Source of the DNA: Microbacterium sp. SSM24
GTDB lineage: Bacteria; Actinomycetota; Actinomycetes; Actinomycetales; Microbacteriaceae
Direction: 5' to 3'
Assembly: GCF_025989145.1 (NCBI RefSeq)
Contig: NZ_JAPDNQ010000001.1
Location: 2,108,001-2,172,000 of the forward strand
DNA length: 64,000 nucleotides
Positions within the stretch are counted from its first letter, which is position 1. Every line of letters starts with the position of its first letter. The position numbers and the translations under genes were made by a program. Below are positions 53,749 to 62,195 of the stretch, one piece after another. Under the pieces are notes generated by a model that was not told the origin of the DNA, made no database searches, and was given only the letters and a program-made list of their open reading frames with translations.

Positions 53749-54873
53749 TTGACCATCTCACGCACCAAGAAGCTCGCCGGTGTCGTTGCCGCCGCGGGCC
53801 TTCTCGTCGCCCTCGCGGGCTGCGGCGCCGCACCCGAAGCCGCGCCGACCTCGAGCGAGTCCGCCCCTTCGGTCGTGGAGGGCTTCAAGCCCTGCCTCGT
53901 CTCGGACGACGGCGGCTTCAACGACAAGTCGTTCAACCAGTCCGCACTGACGGGCATGGAGACGGCCGCCGAGGAGCTGGATGTCGAGTTCATCCAGGTC
54001 GAGTCGTCGTCGGCCAACGACTACGCGCCGAACCTCGAGAACCTGGTGGCCGAAGGCTGCACGTTCATCGTCGCCGTCGGCTTCAAGCTCTCGGCCGACA
54101 CGATCGCCTCGGCGACCGCGAACCCCGAGATCGACTACGCGATCATCGACGACTCGGCCGACACCGACTTCAACGGTGAGACCGACGCGCCCAACATCAA
54201 GCCCCTCCTGTTCGACACGGTGCAGGCCGCCTACCTCGGTGGCTACGCCGCTGCGGCATGGTCCGACGCTGCCGGCGTCAACAAGGTCGGCACCTTCGGC
54301 GGCATCCAGATCCCGCCGGTGACGATCTTCATGGACGGCTTCGTCGACGGCGTCGCCAAGTTCAACGAGGACAAGGGCACCGACGTCCAGACCGTGGGCT
54401 GGGACGTCGAGACTCAGGAGGGCTCGTTCACCGGTGGCTTCGCCGCGAACGACACCGCCAAGCAGACCGCCCAGGGCATCCTCGACCAGGGTGTCGACGT
54501 GGTCCTGCCCGTCGGCGGCCCGATCTACCAGAGCGCTGCGGCGGCGATCACCGATGCCGACTCGGACGCGCTGCTGATCGGCGTCGACTCCGACCTCGCC
54601 GTCGTCGACCCGTCGGTCGCCGACCTGGTGCTCTTCTCGATCATGAAGCGCATCGACGTGGCCGTCCACGACGCGACCATGCAGGCAGCGACCGGCGACT
54701 TCGACGTCACGCCGTACGTCGGCACGCTCGAGAACGAGGGCGTCGGCCTGTCCGGCTTCGGCGCTTTCGAGTCCGAGCTGCCCGACGGCCTGGTCGACGA
54801 GCTGACCGCCCTGCAGGAGGCGATCATCTCCGGCGAGCTCGAGGTGACCTCGCCCAGCTCGCCCGCGCAGTGA
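53749..54873 (+). CDS. BMP-family (PnrA-like) nucleoside-binding lipoprotein
   Basis: A 374-residue lipoprotein. The signal peptide is TISRTKKLAGVVAAAGLLVALAGC after the initiator, with lipobox LAGC. The mature BMP domain has CLVSDDGGFNDKSFNQSALTGMETAAEEL, FIVAVGFKLSADTIASATANPEIDYAIIDDSADT and GTFGGIQIPPVTIFMDGFVDGV, typical of purine-nucleoside receptors. TTG at 53749 is favoured because GGAGG is 5 nt upstream and it gives an intact signal peptide. The ABC ATPase and two permeases follow, after a strong hairpin. The preceding 216 bp hold no other gene. Confidence 0.92.
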   Translation: MTISRTKKLAGVVAAAGLLVALAGCGAAPEAAPTSSESAPSVVEGFKPCLVSDDGGFNDKSFNQSALTGMETAAEELDVEFIQVESSSANDYAPNLENLVAEGCTFIVAVGFKLSADTIASATANPEIDYAIIDDSADTDFNGETDAPNIKPLLFDTVQAAYLGGYAAAAWSDAAGVNKVGTFGGIQIPPVTIFMDGFVDGVAKFNEDKGTDVQTVGWDVETQEGSFTGGFAANDTAKQTAQGILDQGVDVVLPVGGPIYQSAAAAITDADSDALLIGVDSDLAVVDPSVADLVLFSIMKRIDVAVHDATMQAATGDFDVTPYVGTLENEGVGLSGFGAFESELPDGLVDELTALQEAIISGELEVTSPSSPAQ

Positions 54874-54899
54874 CCTCGACGTAGTCGAACCGACTGCTG

Positions 54900-54935
54900 A
54901 CCGCGGCCGGGTGGATCAGTCCACCCGGCCGCGGT
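54900..54935 (+). terminator. Perfect 16-bp hairpin between the nucleoside receptor gene and the ABC ATPase
   Basis: Arms 54900-54915 and 54920-54935 are exact reverse complements (ACCGCGGCCGGGTGGA) around TCAG, followed by TCTTCC. It lies 26 bp after the receptor stop and 39 bp before the ATPase. It is probably an intra-operon terminator or mRNA stabiliser that raises receptor levels over transporter levels. Confidence 0.85.
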
Positions 54936-54973
54936 TCTTCCAGCCCGATGGAGACACTGGATAAGGTGCAGAT

Positions 54974-56491
54974 ATGAAGCTCGAGCTCCGTGGGATCACG
55001 AAGCGCTTCGGATCACTCGTCGCGAACGACCACATCGATCTCGTGGTCCAGCCCGGAGAGATCCACGCCCTGCTGGGCGAGAATGGCGCAGGCAAGTCCA
55101 CGCTGATGAACGTCCTCTACGGCCTGTATCAGGCCGACGAGGGGGAGATCCTCCTCGACGACGTCGTACAGCATTTCCGCGGCCCTGGCGATGCCATGGC
55201 CGCAGGGATCGGCATGGTGCACCAGCACTTCATGCTCATCCCGGTGTTCACCGTCGCCGAGAACGTCATGCTCGGCCACGAGAGCACGAAGGCGCTGGGC
55301 GCCCTCGACCTGAACAAGGCCCGGCAGCATGTGCGCGATGTGGCGCAGCGCTTCGGCTTCGAGGTCGACCCCGACGCGATCGTCGGCGACCTGCCGGTCG
55401 GTGTGCAGCAGCGCGTCGAGATCATCAAGGCCCTGTCGCGCGACGCGAAGGTGCTCGTGTTCGACGAGCCCACCGCGGTGCTGACGCCGCAGGAGACCGA
55501 CGAGCTGATGGCGATCATGCGTCAGCTCCGCGACGAGGGCACGTCCATCGTCTTCATCACGCACAAGCTGCGCGAGGTTCGGGCGGTGGCGGACCGCATC
55601 ACCGTCATCCGCCTCGGCAAGGTCGTCGGCGAGGCATCGCCCACCGCGACCAACGCCGAGCTCGCCTCGCTCATGGTGGGCCGCGCCGTCGAGCTCACGG
55701 TCCACAAGGACGCACCCAGGATCGGCGAAGGCGGCCTCTCCGTCACCGGCCTGCAGGTGCTCACCCCGACCGGAGCCGTCGTCGTCGACAACGTCAGCTT
55801 CGACGTCCGTCCCGGGGAAGTCGTCGCGCTCGCAGGTGTGCAGGGCAACGGGCAGACCGAGCTCGTCGAGGCCATCGTCGGCCTCGCCGACCGGGTGTCC
55901 GGGTCGATCACGCTCGGCGGGGTCGAACTCGTCGGCAGGAGCGTGCGCGGCATCCTCGACGAAGGCGTCGGGTTCGTGCCCGAGGATCGCACCGAGGACG
56001 GCCTCGTGGGCGGGTTCTCCGTCGCCGAGAACCTCATCCTCGACCGCTCGGGCGACAGCGAGTTCGCGCGCGGCGGGACCATCCGGCGTGCGGCGCTCGA
56101 CGAGTTCGCCAAGGCGCGGATCGCCGAGTACGACATCCGCACCCAGGGTCCCGACATCCCCGCCGGCACGCTCTCGGGCGGAAACCAGCAGAAGGTCGTC
56201 ATCGCACGCGAGATGAGCCGCGAGCTGAAGCTGCTGGTCGCGGCGCAGCCGACCCGCGGCGTCGACGTCGGATCGATCGAGTTCATCCACACGCGGATCG
56301 TCGAGACGCGCGATGCCGGCGTGCCGGTGCTCGTCGTATCGACCGAACTCGACGAGGTCGCGGCGCTCGCCGACCGCATCGCCGTGATGTACCGCGGCGC
56401 GATCGTGGGCATCGTGCCCGGCGACACCCCGCGTGACGTGCTGGGTCTGATGATGGCGGGCGAGACGCCGGGGAACGGGGTGGCCGCGTGA
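54974..56491 (+). CDS. Nucleoside ABC transporter ATP-binding protein (two ATPase domains)
   Basis: A 505-residue protein with tandem ATPase domains like RbsA/YufO. The first has Walker A GENGAGKSTLMNVLYG, signature LPVGVQQRVEIIKAL and VFDEPTAVLTP. The second has the degenerate P-loop GVQGNGQTELVEAIVG, LSGGNQQKVVIAREMSR and AAQPTRGVDVGS, where the catalytic Glu is replaced as usual in this group. It overlaps the next permease (GTGA) and would energise nucleoside uptake with the BMP lipoprotein. Confidence 0.93.
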   Translation: MKLELRGITKRFGSLVANDHIDLVVQPGEIHALLGENGAGKSTLMNVLYGLYQADEGEILLDDVVQHFRGPGDAMAAGIGMVHQHFMLIPVFTVAENVMLGHESTKALGALDLNKARQHVRDVAQRFGFEVDPDAIVGDLPVGVQQRVEIIKALSRDAKVLVFDEPTAVLTPQETDELMAIMRQLRDEGTSIVFITHKLREVRAVADRITVIRLGKVVGEASPTATNAELASLMVGRAVELTVHKDAPRIGEGGLSVTGLQVLTPTGAVVVDNVSFDVRPGEVVALAGVQGNGQTELVEAIVGLADRVSGSITLGGVELVGRSVRGILDEGVGFVPEDRTEDGLVGGFSVAENLILDRSGDSEFARGGTIRRAALDEFAKARIAEYDIRTQGPDIPAGTLSGGNQQKVVIAREMSRELKLLVAAQPTRGVDVGSIEFIHTRIVETRDAGVPVLVVSTELDEVAALADRIAVMYRGAIVGIVPGDTPRDVLGLMMAGETPGNGVAA

Positions 56492-57825
56492 GCGACGACG
56501 GCAAGGGCCAGACGCCGGGAGCGTCCGAGCCCGTCAAGGGACTTCCCCCGGAGCAGCTGCCGACGGTGTCGGGGCCGCTCACGGGCAGCGCGGACACGGA
56601 GGTCCTCCCTCCGCCGCGACAGAACGTCGCCATCAAGGAGATGCTCCGCAGCAACTGGGTGACCACGATCCTCGCGATCGTCGTCGCGATGGTCGTCGGC
56701 GGCATCCTGATCGCCCTCACCGACGAAGATGTGCGCGAGACATCCGTCTACTTCTTCGCGCGGCCCGGCGACACCCTCGTCGCCATCTGGAACTCGGTGT
56801 ACGGCGGCTACGAGGCGCTGTTCCGCGGCGCGATCTTCAACCCGCGGGCTCCCGACTTCGCGACGCAGATCCGCCCGCTCACGAACACCCTCGGGTTCGC
56901 AGCGCCGCTGATCGCCGCCGGTCTCGGCGTGGCGCTGGCGTTCCGCGTCGGCCTGTTCAACATCGGCGGCCGCGGTCAGATGCTCATCGCGTGCGCCGTG
57001 GCCGCGCTCGTGACGTTCAACCTCGACCTGCCGATGTTCATCCACCTGCCCCTCACCCTCGCGGCCGGCATCGCCGGCGGTGCGATCTGGGGCGGCATCG
57101 TCGGAGTCCTCAAGGCCCGCACCGGTGCGCACGAGGTCATCCTGACGATCATGCTCAACTACGTCGCGTTCTACCTCGTGGCGTGGATGGTGCGCACCCC
57201 CGGGCTGCTCCAGCGCGCCGCCGAAGACCAGCCGATCTCCGACCCGACGCCGCCCAGCGCCCAGTTCCCGGCGCTCCTCGGCGACCGGTTCCCGCTGCTG
57301 GACTGGGGTTTCGTCATCGTCATCGGCGCGACCGTTTTCGTGTGGTGGCTCGTGGAGCGCTCGAGCCTCGGCTTCCGCCTGCGCGCGGTGGGAGAGAACC
57401 CGCACGCCGCCCGCGCGGCCGGCATCTCGGTGCAGCGCATGTACATCTACGCGATGCTGTTCGCCGGTGGACTGGCGGGCCTCGCGGCGATGAATCAGAT
57501 CCAGGGTTCCGTCACCAGCGGATTCGACGGCTACATCGACGCCGGCATCGGCTTCGACGCGATCACCGTCGCCCTCCTGGGGCGCAGCCGTGCGTGGGGC
57601 GTGTTCGCCGCAGGCATCCTGTTCGGCGCACTCAAGGCGGGCTCGTTCACGATGCAGGCCTCGCAGGGCATCCCCGTCGACATCGTTCTCATCGTGCAGT
57701 CGCTCATCGTGCTGTTCATCGCGGCCCCGCCGCTGATCAGGGCGATCTTCTTCCTGCCGAAGACCGATGCCGAGAAGGCCGCCAAGGCGAGAGCCAAGTC
57801 CGCGAAGAAGGCGGTGAACGCATGA
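56488..57825 (+). CDS. Nucleoside ABC transporter permease (first)
   Basis: A 445-residue BPD-2 family permease. A polar N-terminus of about 50 residues is followed by eight or more helices. GLGVALAFRVGLFNIGGRGQMLIACAVAALV and GFDGYIDAGIGFDAITVALLGRSRAWGVFAAGILFGALKAGS are the family's conserved motifs. The C-terminus is Lys/Ala-rich (KAAKARAKSAKKAVNA). GTG start overlapping the ATPase stop; ATGA overlap with the second permease. Confidence 0.92.
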   Translation: MSDDGKGQTPGASEPVKGLPPEQLPTVSGPLTGSADTEVLPPPRQNVAIKEMLRSNWVTTILAIVVAMVVGGILIALTDEDVRETSVYFFARPGDTLVAIWNSVYGGYEALFRGAIFNPRAPDFATQIRPLTNTLGFAAPLIAAGLGVALAFRVGLFNIGGRGQMLIACAVAALVTFNLDLPMFIHLPLTLAAGIAGGAIWGGIVGVLKARTGAHEVILTIMLNYVAFYLVAWMVRTPGLLQRAAEDQPISDPTPPSAQFPALLGDRFPLLDWGFVIVIGATVFVWWLVERSSLGFRLRAVGENPHAARAAGISVQRMYIYAMLFAGGLAGLAAMNQIQGSVTSGFDGYIDAGIGFDAITVALLGRSRAWGVFAAGILFGALKAGSFTMQASQGIPVDIVLIVQSLIVLFIAAPPLIRAIFFLPKTDAEKAAKARAKSAKKAVNA

Positions 57826-59114
57826 CCGCTCTGGCTCCTTCGACCGCCGCGGACGGCACGATCCAGCTCGCCACCGTGAAGGTGCGCCACTGGAAGCTCG
57901 CCATCAGCCTCGGGATCGTCAGCATCCTGCTCTTCCTCCTTTTCCTGCTCGTTCCGCGCGGCGGGGTCAGCACGTTCCGACTCAACGACCGGACGTCGTC
58001 GATCGAGCTCCCCGACGTGACCGTGCCGGCCGCGGCGACCTGCTGGGGCGTGCTCGTCGTGCTGGTGCTGCTCACGCTCTGGGCGGCGTGGGATGCCTGG
58101 TCCTACCGCCGCACCGGCACGTGGCTGCCGATCGTCTACGGACTGCTGGCGATCTTCGCGTTCCTGACGTGGGCCGCGGCATCCTCGCAGGCTTCGGTGC
58201 CCGTCACCGGACTGCTCTTCGGCGCCCTGTCGCTGTCGATCCCGCTGATCTTCGGTGCGCTGGGCGGTGTCATCGGCGAGCGGGTCGGCGTGGTGAACGT
58301 CGCGATCGAGGGCCAGTTCCTGCTCGGAGCGTTCAGCGCGGCGCTGCTGGCGAGCATCACGGGCAACCCGTTCGTGGGTCTGATCGGAGCGATGGTCGGC
58401 GGTGTCCTCGTCGCCTTCGTGCTCGCCGCGTTCTCGATCAAGTACCTGGTCGACCAGGTCATCGTCGGTGTCGTGCTCAACGTCCTCGTGACGGGTCTCA
58501 CCGGATTCCTCTACGGGGCGCTGCTGGTACCGAACGAGGAGTTCCTCAATCGTCCGGTGCGTTTCACGCGCTGGGAGATCCCCGTCCTCGGCGACATCCC
58601 GATCATCGGACCCGTGCTCTTCAACCAGACGTTCATCGTCTACTTGATGTACTTCACGGTCGCGATCGTGGCCTGGGGCCTCTACCGCACCCGCTGGGGT
58701 CTGCGTCTGCGCGCCGTCGGCGAGCACCCGCAGGCGGCCGACACCGTCGGCATCAAGGTGAACACCAGCCGTTTCTGGAACGTCTCGCTCGCGGGCGCGA
58801 TCGCCGGCATCGGCGGCGCGTACTTCACGCTCGTCTCGGTGGGGCAGTTCACGAAGGAGATGACGGCGGGCCTCGGCTTCATCGCCCTCGCCGCGGTCAT
58901 CTTCGGCCGATGGGACCCGATCCGCGCCACGCTGGCGGCGCTCCTGTTCGGGTTCGCGACGAACCTGCAGAACCTGCTGACAGTGCTCAAGACGCCGATC
59001 CCGAGCGAGTTCATGCTGATGCTGCCCTACCTCGTCACCATCATCGCGGTGGCCGGATTCGCCGGGCAGATCAGGGGTCCCGCGGCCGCGGGCAAACCAT
59101 ACATCAAGGGCTGA
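57822..59114 (+). CDS. Nucleoside ABC transporter permease (second)
   Basis: A 430-residue partner of the preceding permease. About ten helices; FGALGGVIGERVGVVNVAIEGQFLLGAFSAALLASITGN and GGIGGAYFTLVSVGQFTKEMTAGLGFIALAAVIFGRWDPIRATLAALLFG are the conserved blocks. It has an unusually long N-terminal region with two extra helices (residues 20-120) before the core. The cytidine deaminase gene starts 9 bp after its stop. Confidence 0.92.
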   Translation: MTALAPSTAADGTIQLATVKVRHWKLAISLGIVSILLFLLFLLVPRGGVSTFRLNDRTSSIELPDVTVPAAATCWGVLVVLVLLTLWAAWDAWSYRRTGTWLPIVYGLLAIFAFLTWAAASSQASVPVTGLLFGALSLSIPLIFGALGGVIGERVGVVNVAIEGQFLLGAFSAALLASITGNPFVGLIGAMVGGVLVAFVLAAFSIKYLVDQVIVGVVLNVLVTGLTGFLYGALLVPNEEFLNRPVRFTRWEIPVLGDIPIIGPVLFNQTFIVYLMYFTVAIVAWGLYRTRWGLRLRAVGEHPQAADTVGIKVNTSRFWNVSLAGAIAGIGGAYFTLVSVGQFTKEMTAGLGFIALAAVIFGRWDPIRATLAALLFGFATNLQNLLTVLKTPIPSEFMLMLPYLVTIIAVAGFAGQIRGPAAAGKPYIKG

Positions 59115-59123
59115 GAGGCGTTC

Positions 59124-59525
59124 GTGACGGACATCGACTGGGATGAGCTGCGTGCCGCCGCAACGGATGCCATGCAGCGCGCGTACGCGCCGTACTCGCG
59201 CTACAAGGTCGGCGCCGCCGCCCTCGTGACGGACGGGCGCATCGTGACCGGCTGCAACGTCGAGAACGCGTCCTACGGCGTCGGCCTGTGCGCCGAATGC
59301 GGACTCGTGAGCGAGCTGCAGATGTCCGGTGGCGGCAATCTCGTCGCGTTCGTCTGCGTGAATGGCCACGGCGACACGATCATGCCGTGCGGACGCTGCC
59401 GGCAGCTCCTGTACGAATTCGCGATCCCGGGGATGCTGCTCGAGACCGTGTCCGGCATCCGCACGATCGACGAGGTCCTGCCCGACGCGTTCGGTCCCCG
59501 CGACCTGGAAGAGGCCGCACGATGA
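59124..59525 (+). CDS. cdd: Cytidine deaminase
   Basis: A 133-residue zinc enzyme deaminating cytidine and deoxycytidine. GCNVENASYGVGLCAECGL carries the catalytic Glu and the first zinc Cys; PCGRCRQLL carries the other two Cys. The start is GTG at 59124, with GAGAGG upstream. It overlaps deoA by ATGA, so salvage enzymes are translated together and behind the nucleoside importer. Confidence 0.95.
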   Translation: MTDIDWDELRAAATDAMQRAYAPYSRYKVGAAALVTDGRIVTGCNVENASYGVGLCAECGLVSELQMSGGGNLVAFVCVNGHGDTIMPCGRCRQLLYEFAIPGMLLETVSGIRTIDEVLPDAFGPRDLEEAAR

Positions 59526-60814
59526 CTGACGTGGAACCCTATGACGCCGTCGACGTGATCCGGACGAAGCGCGACGGCGGCGAGGTATCGGAGCCGGCGC
59601 TGCGCTGGATGGTCGACGCATACACGCGCGGCTACGTCGCCGACTCGCAGATGGCGGCGTTCGCGATGGCGGTGCTCCTCAACGGCATGGGCCGGGACGA
59701 GATCCGCGTGATGACCGACGCGATGATCGCCTCGGGCGAGCGCATGAGCTTCGCCGGCCTGGGCAAGCCGACCGTCGACAAGCACTCGACCGGCGGGGTG
59801 GGCGACAAGATCACGCTGCCGCTCGCGCCGCTCGTGGCGGCGTTCGGCGTCGCGGTGCCGCAGCTCTCCGGGCGCGGACTCGGCCACACCGGCGGCACCC
59901 TCGACAAGCTCGAGTCGATTCCCGGCTGGCGCGCGGCGCTGTCGAACGACGAGATGTTCGCGCAGCTGCGCGAGGTCGGTGCGGTCATCTGCGCCGCGGG
60001 ATCGGGCCTCGCGCCCGCCGACAAGAAGCTCTACGCGCTGCGCGACGTCACCGGCACGGTCGAGGCGATCCCGCTGATCGCGTCGAGCATCATGTCGAAG
60101 AAGATCGCCGAGGGCACCGATTCGCTCGTGCTCGACGTCAAGTTCGGCTCGGGGGCGTTCATGCGCGACGTCGACCGTGCCCGTGAGCTGGCCCGCACGA
60201 TGGTCGCCCTCGGCACTGACTCCGGGGTCTCGACGACGGCGCTGCTGACCGACATGAACACGCCGCTCGGACTCGCGATCGGAAACGCGAACGAGGTGCG
60301 GGAGTCCGTCGAGGTGCTCGCCGGCGGCGGTCCCGCCGACGTGGTCGAGCTGACGGTCGCGCTCGCGCGCGAGATGCTCGCACTGGCGGGCCAGCCCGAC
60401 GCCGACGTCGAGGCAGCGCTCCACGACGGTCGTGCGATGGACGCGTGGCGCGCCATGATCCTTGCGCAGGACGGCGATCCGGATGCCGCGCTCCCGGCCC
60501 CGAACGAGACGCACACCGTGACCGCGCCGACCTCGGGCTTCGTGACGAGCATCGAGGCACTGCCCTTCGGCATCGCCGCGTGGCGTCTGGGCGCGGGCCG
60601 CGCACGGGCGCAGGATCCGGTGCTGCACGCCGCCGGCATCGATCTGCACGCCAAGCCCGGCGACCGGATCGAAGCCGGACAGCCGCTGTTCACCCTGCTC
60701 GGCGAGGATGCGTCGCGGTTCGATCGCGCGCTCGACGCCCTCGAGGGCGCGTGGCAGATCGGGGCCGATGCTCCGGCAGCGAGCCCCCTCGTGCTCGAGC
60801 GCATCACGGCCTAG
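59522..60814 (+). CDS. deoA: Thymidine (pyrimidine-nucleoside) phosphorylase
   Basis: A 430-residue enzyme cleaving thymidine or uridine to base plus (deoxy)ribose 1-phosphate. KHSTGGVGDKITLPLAPLVAAFGVAVPQLSGRGLGHTGGTLDKLESIPG is the phosphate and base site; ALRDVTGTVEAIPLIASSIMSKKIAEG and DVKFGSGAFM follow. The ATG overlaps the cdd stop. The length fits DeoA/Pdp rather than AMP phosphorylase. Confidence 0.95.
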   Translation: MTDVEPYDAVDVIRTKRDGGEVSEPALRWMVDAYTRGYVADSQMAAFAMAVLLNGMGRDEIRVMTDAMIASGERMSFAGLGKPTVDKHSTGGVGDKITLPLAPLVAAFGVAVPQLSGRGLGHTGGTLDKLESIPGWRAALSNDEMFAQLREVGAVICAAGSGLAPADKKLYALRDVTGTVEAIPLIASSIMSKKIAEGTDSLVLDVKFGSGAFMRDVDRARELARTMVALGTDSGVSTTALLTDMNTPLGLAIGNANEVRESVEVLAGGGPADVVELTVALAREMLALAGQPDADVEAALHDGRAMDAWRAMILAQDGDPDAALPAPNETHTVTAPTSGFVTSIEALPFGIAAWRLGAGRARAQDPVLHAAGIDLHAKPGDRIEAGQPLFTLLGEDASRFDRALDALEGAWQIGADAPAASPLVLERITA

Positions 60815-60872
60815 GCTCAGCATCCGCCGCCCTTTCACCGACGTCCCCACAACGGCTCCCGAGGAGATCACC

Positions 60873-61988
60873 ATGCCCATCGACCAGCACGCCGACGCAC
60901 TTCTCGACGGGGTGTCGATCCGGGGCCTGCCGAAGGTCTCGCTGCATGACCACCTCGACGGCGGGGTGCGCCCGGCGACGATCATCGAGCTGGCGGACGC
61001 CATCGGACTCGACGTGCCTGAGACCGACGCCGATGACCTTGCGGACTGGTTCGCCGAGAAGAGCGACTCGGGCTCGCTCGTCGAGTGCCTCAAGACGTTC
61101 GACCTCACGACCGCGGTCATGCAGACCCGCGAAGGGCTCACCCGCGTCGCGCGGGAGTTCGTCGAGGATCTTGCCGCCGACGGCGTCATCTACGGAGAAG
61201 TGCGCTGGGCTCCCGAGCAGCACCTCGGTCGGGGCCTTTCGCTCGACGAGGTCGTCGAGGCGGTCCAGGAAGGCATCGAGGCGGGCGAGGATGCCGCCGA
61301 GGGCCAGGGACGCGACATCCGAGTCGGTCAGCTCATCACCGCGATGCGGCACACCGACCGTTCGCTCGAGATCGCTCGGCTCGCCGTGGACTGGCGCACG
61401 CGTGGTGCCGTCGGGTTCGACATCGCCGGACCCGAAGACGGATTCCCCGCCTCCAACCACCGCGAGGCGTTCGACTACCTCGCGGCGGAGTTCTTCCCGG
61501 CGACCGTGCACGCCGGGGAGGCGGCCGGTCTGGACTCGATCCGATCCGCGCTCATCGACGGGCGCGCACTGCGGCTGGGGCACGGCGTGCGGATCGCGGA
61601 GGATCTGGAGGTGGTCTCGCGCGCGGGCGAAGAGGTGCTCGTGCAGTTCGGCGACCTCGCCCGCTGGGTGCGCGACCGTGAGATCCCGCTCGAGCTGTCG
61701 CCGTCGTCGAACCTGCAGACCGGGGCGATCGAGCGCTGGGGCACGACGATCGAGGATCACCCCTTCGACCTGCTGTACCAGCTCGGTTTCGCGGTGACCG
61801 TGAACGTGGACAACCGCACGATGAGCCGCACGTCGCTCACGCGCGAGCTCGCGCTGCTGGCAGAGACCTTCGAGTACAGCCTCGACGACCTCGAGGCGTT
61901 CCAGCTCAACGCCGCCGCCGGGGCTTTCCTCCCGGTCGAGGAGCGCGAGGAGCTGATCGAGCTGATCGCCGAGGGCTTCGGCGCCTGA
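60873..61988 (+). CDS. add: Adenosine deaminase
   Basis: A 371-residue metal-dependent hydrolase converting adenosine to inosine. LPKVSLHDHLDGGVRPATI carries the metal HxH, TVHAGEAAGLDSI the catalytic His-Ala-Gly-Glu, RLGHGVRI a further His, and VTVNVDNRTMSRT the Asp-containing closing motif. The ATG follows GAGGAG. It is 58 bp after deoA. Together with the BMP-ABC importer it completes uptake and first-step breakdown of purine and pyrimidine nucleosides. Confidence 0.93.
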   Translation: MPIDQHADALLDGVSIRGLPKVSLHDHLDGGVRPATIIELADAIGLDVPETDADDLADWFAEKSDSGSLVECLKTFDLTTAVMQTREGLTRVAREFVEDLAADGVIYGEVRWAPEQHLGRGLSLDEVVEAVQEGIEAGEDAAEGQGRDIRVGQLITAMRHTDRSLEIARLAVDWRTRGAVGFDIAGPEDGFPASNHREAFDYLAAEFFPATVHAGEAAGLDSIRSALIDGRALRLGHGVRIAEDLEVVSRAGEEVLVQFGDLARWVRDREIPLELSPSSNLQTGAIERWGTTIEDHPFDLLYQLGFAVTVNVDNRTMSRTSLTRELALLAETFEYSLDDLEAFQLNAAAGAFLPVEEREELIELIAEGFGA

Positions 61989-62065
61989 CGGCCGCCCGGC
62001 TGGTCCTCCCGCCTCGTTCTGCGGCCCCGGTCGGCGGCCTCGGTCGTCGGTCTTCTCCATCGCGA

Positions 62066-62130
62066 GCAGGAGGTCTCCGCGTCGCAGGACGATTCCGGTC
62101 GATTCGTCCTGTCTCGCGGATTTCTCCTGC
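62066..62130. repeat. 27-bp inverted repeat between add and the epimerase gene
   Basis: Arms 62066-62092 and 62104-62130 are complementary except for two 3-base mismatch blocks; the loop is 11 nt. It lies between two convergent genes. The right arm ends CGCGGATTTCTCCTGC, similar to GCGGCCGTTTCCTGC of the 13985-14055 repeat, suggesting one family. The remaining part of the gap (61989-62065) shows nothing further. Confidence 0.7.
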
Positions 62131-62149
62131 GCCGGAGCAGACGACTGCG

Positions 62150-62195
62150 GTCGGATGCTGCGGCTCAGCGCCGTCGGATGCTGCGGCTCAGCGCC
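62150..62195. repeat. Perfect 23-bp tandem duplication over the epimerase stop codon
   Basis: The unit starting GTCGGATGCTGCGGCTCAGC occurs at 62150-62172 and again, identically, at 62173-62195. The second copy contains the real stop of the epimerase gene (complement of 62188-62190), so the first copy carries a duplicate of the stop region outside the gene. Confidence 0.9.
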
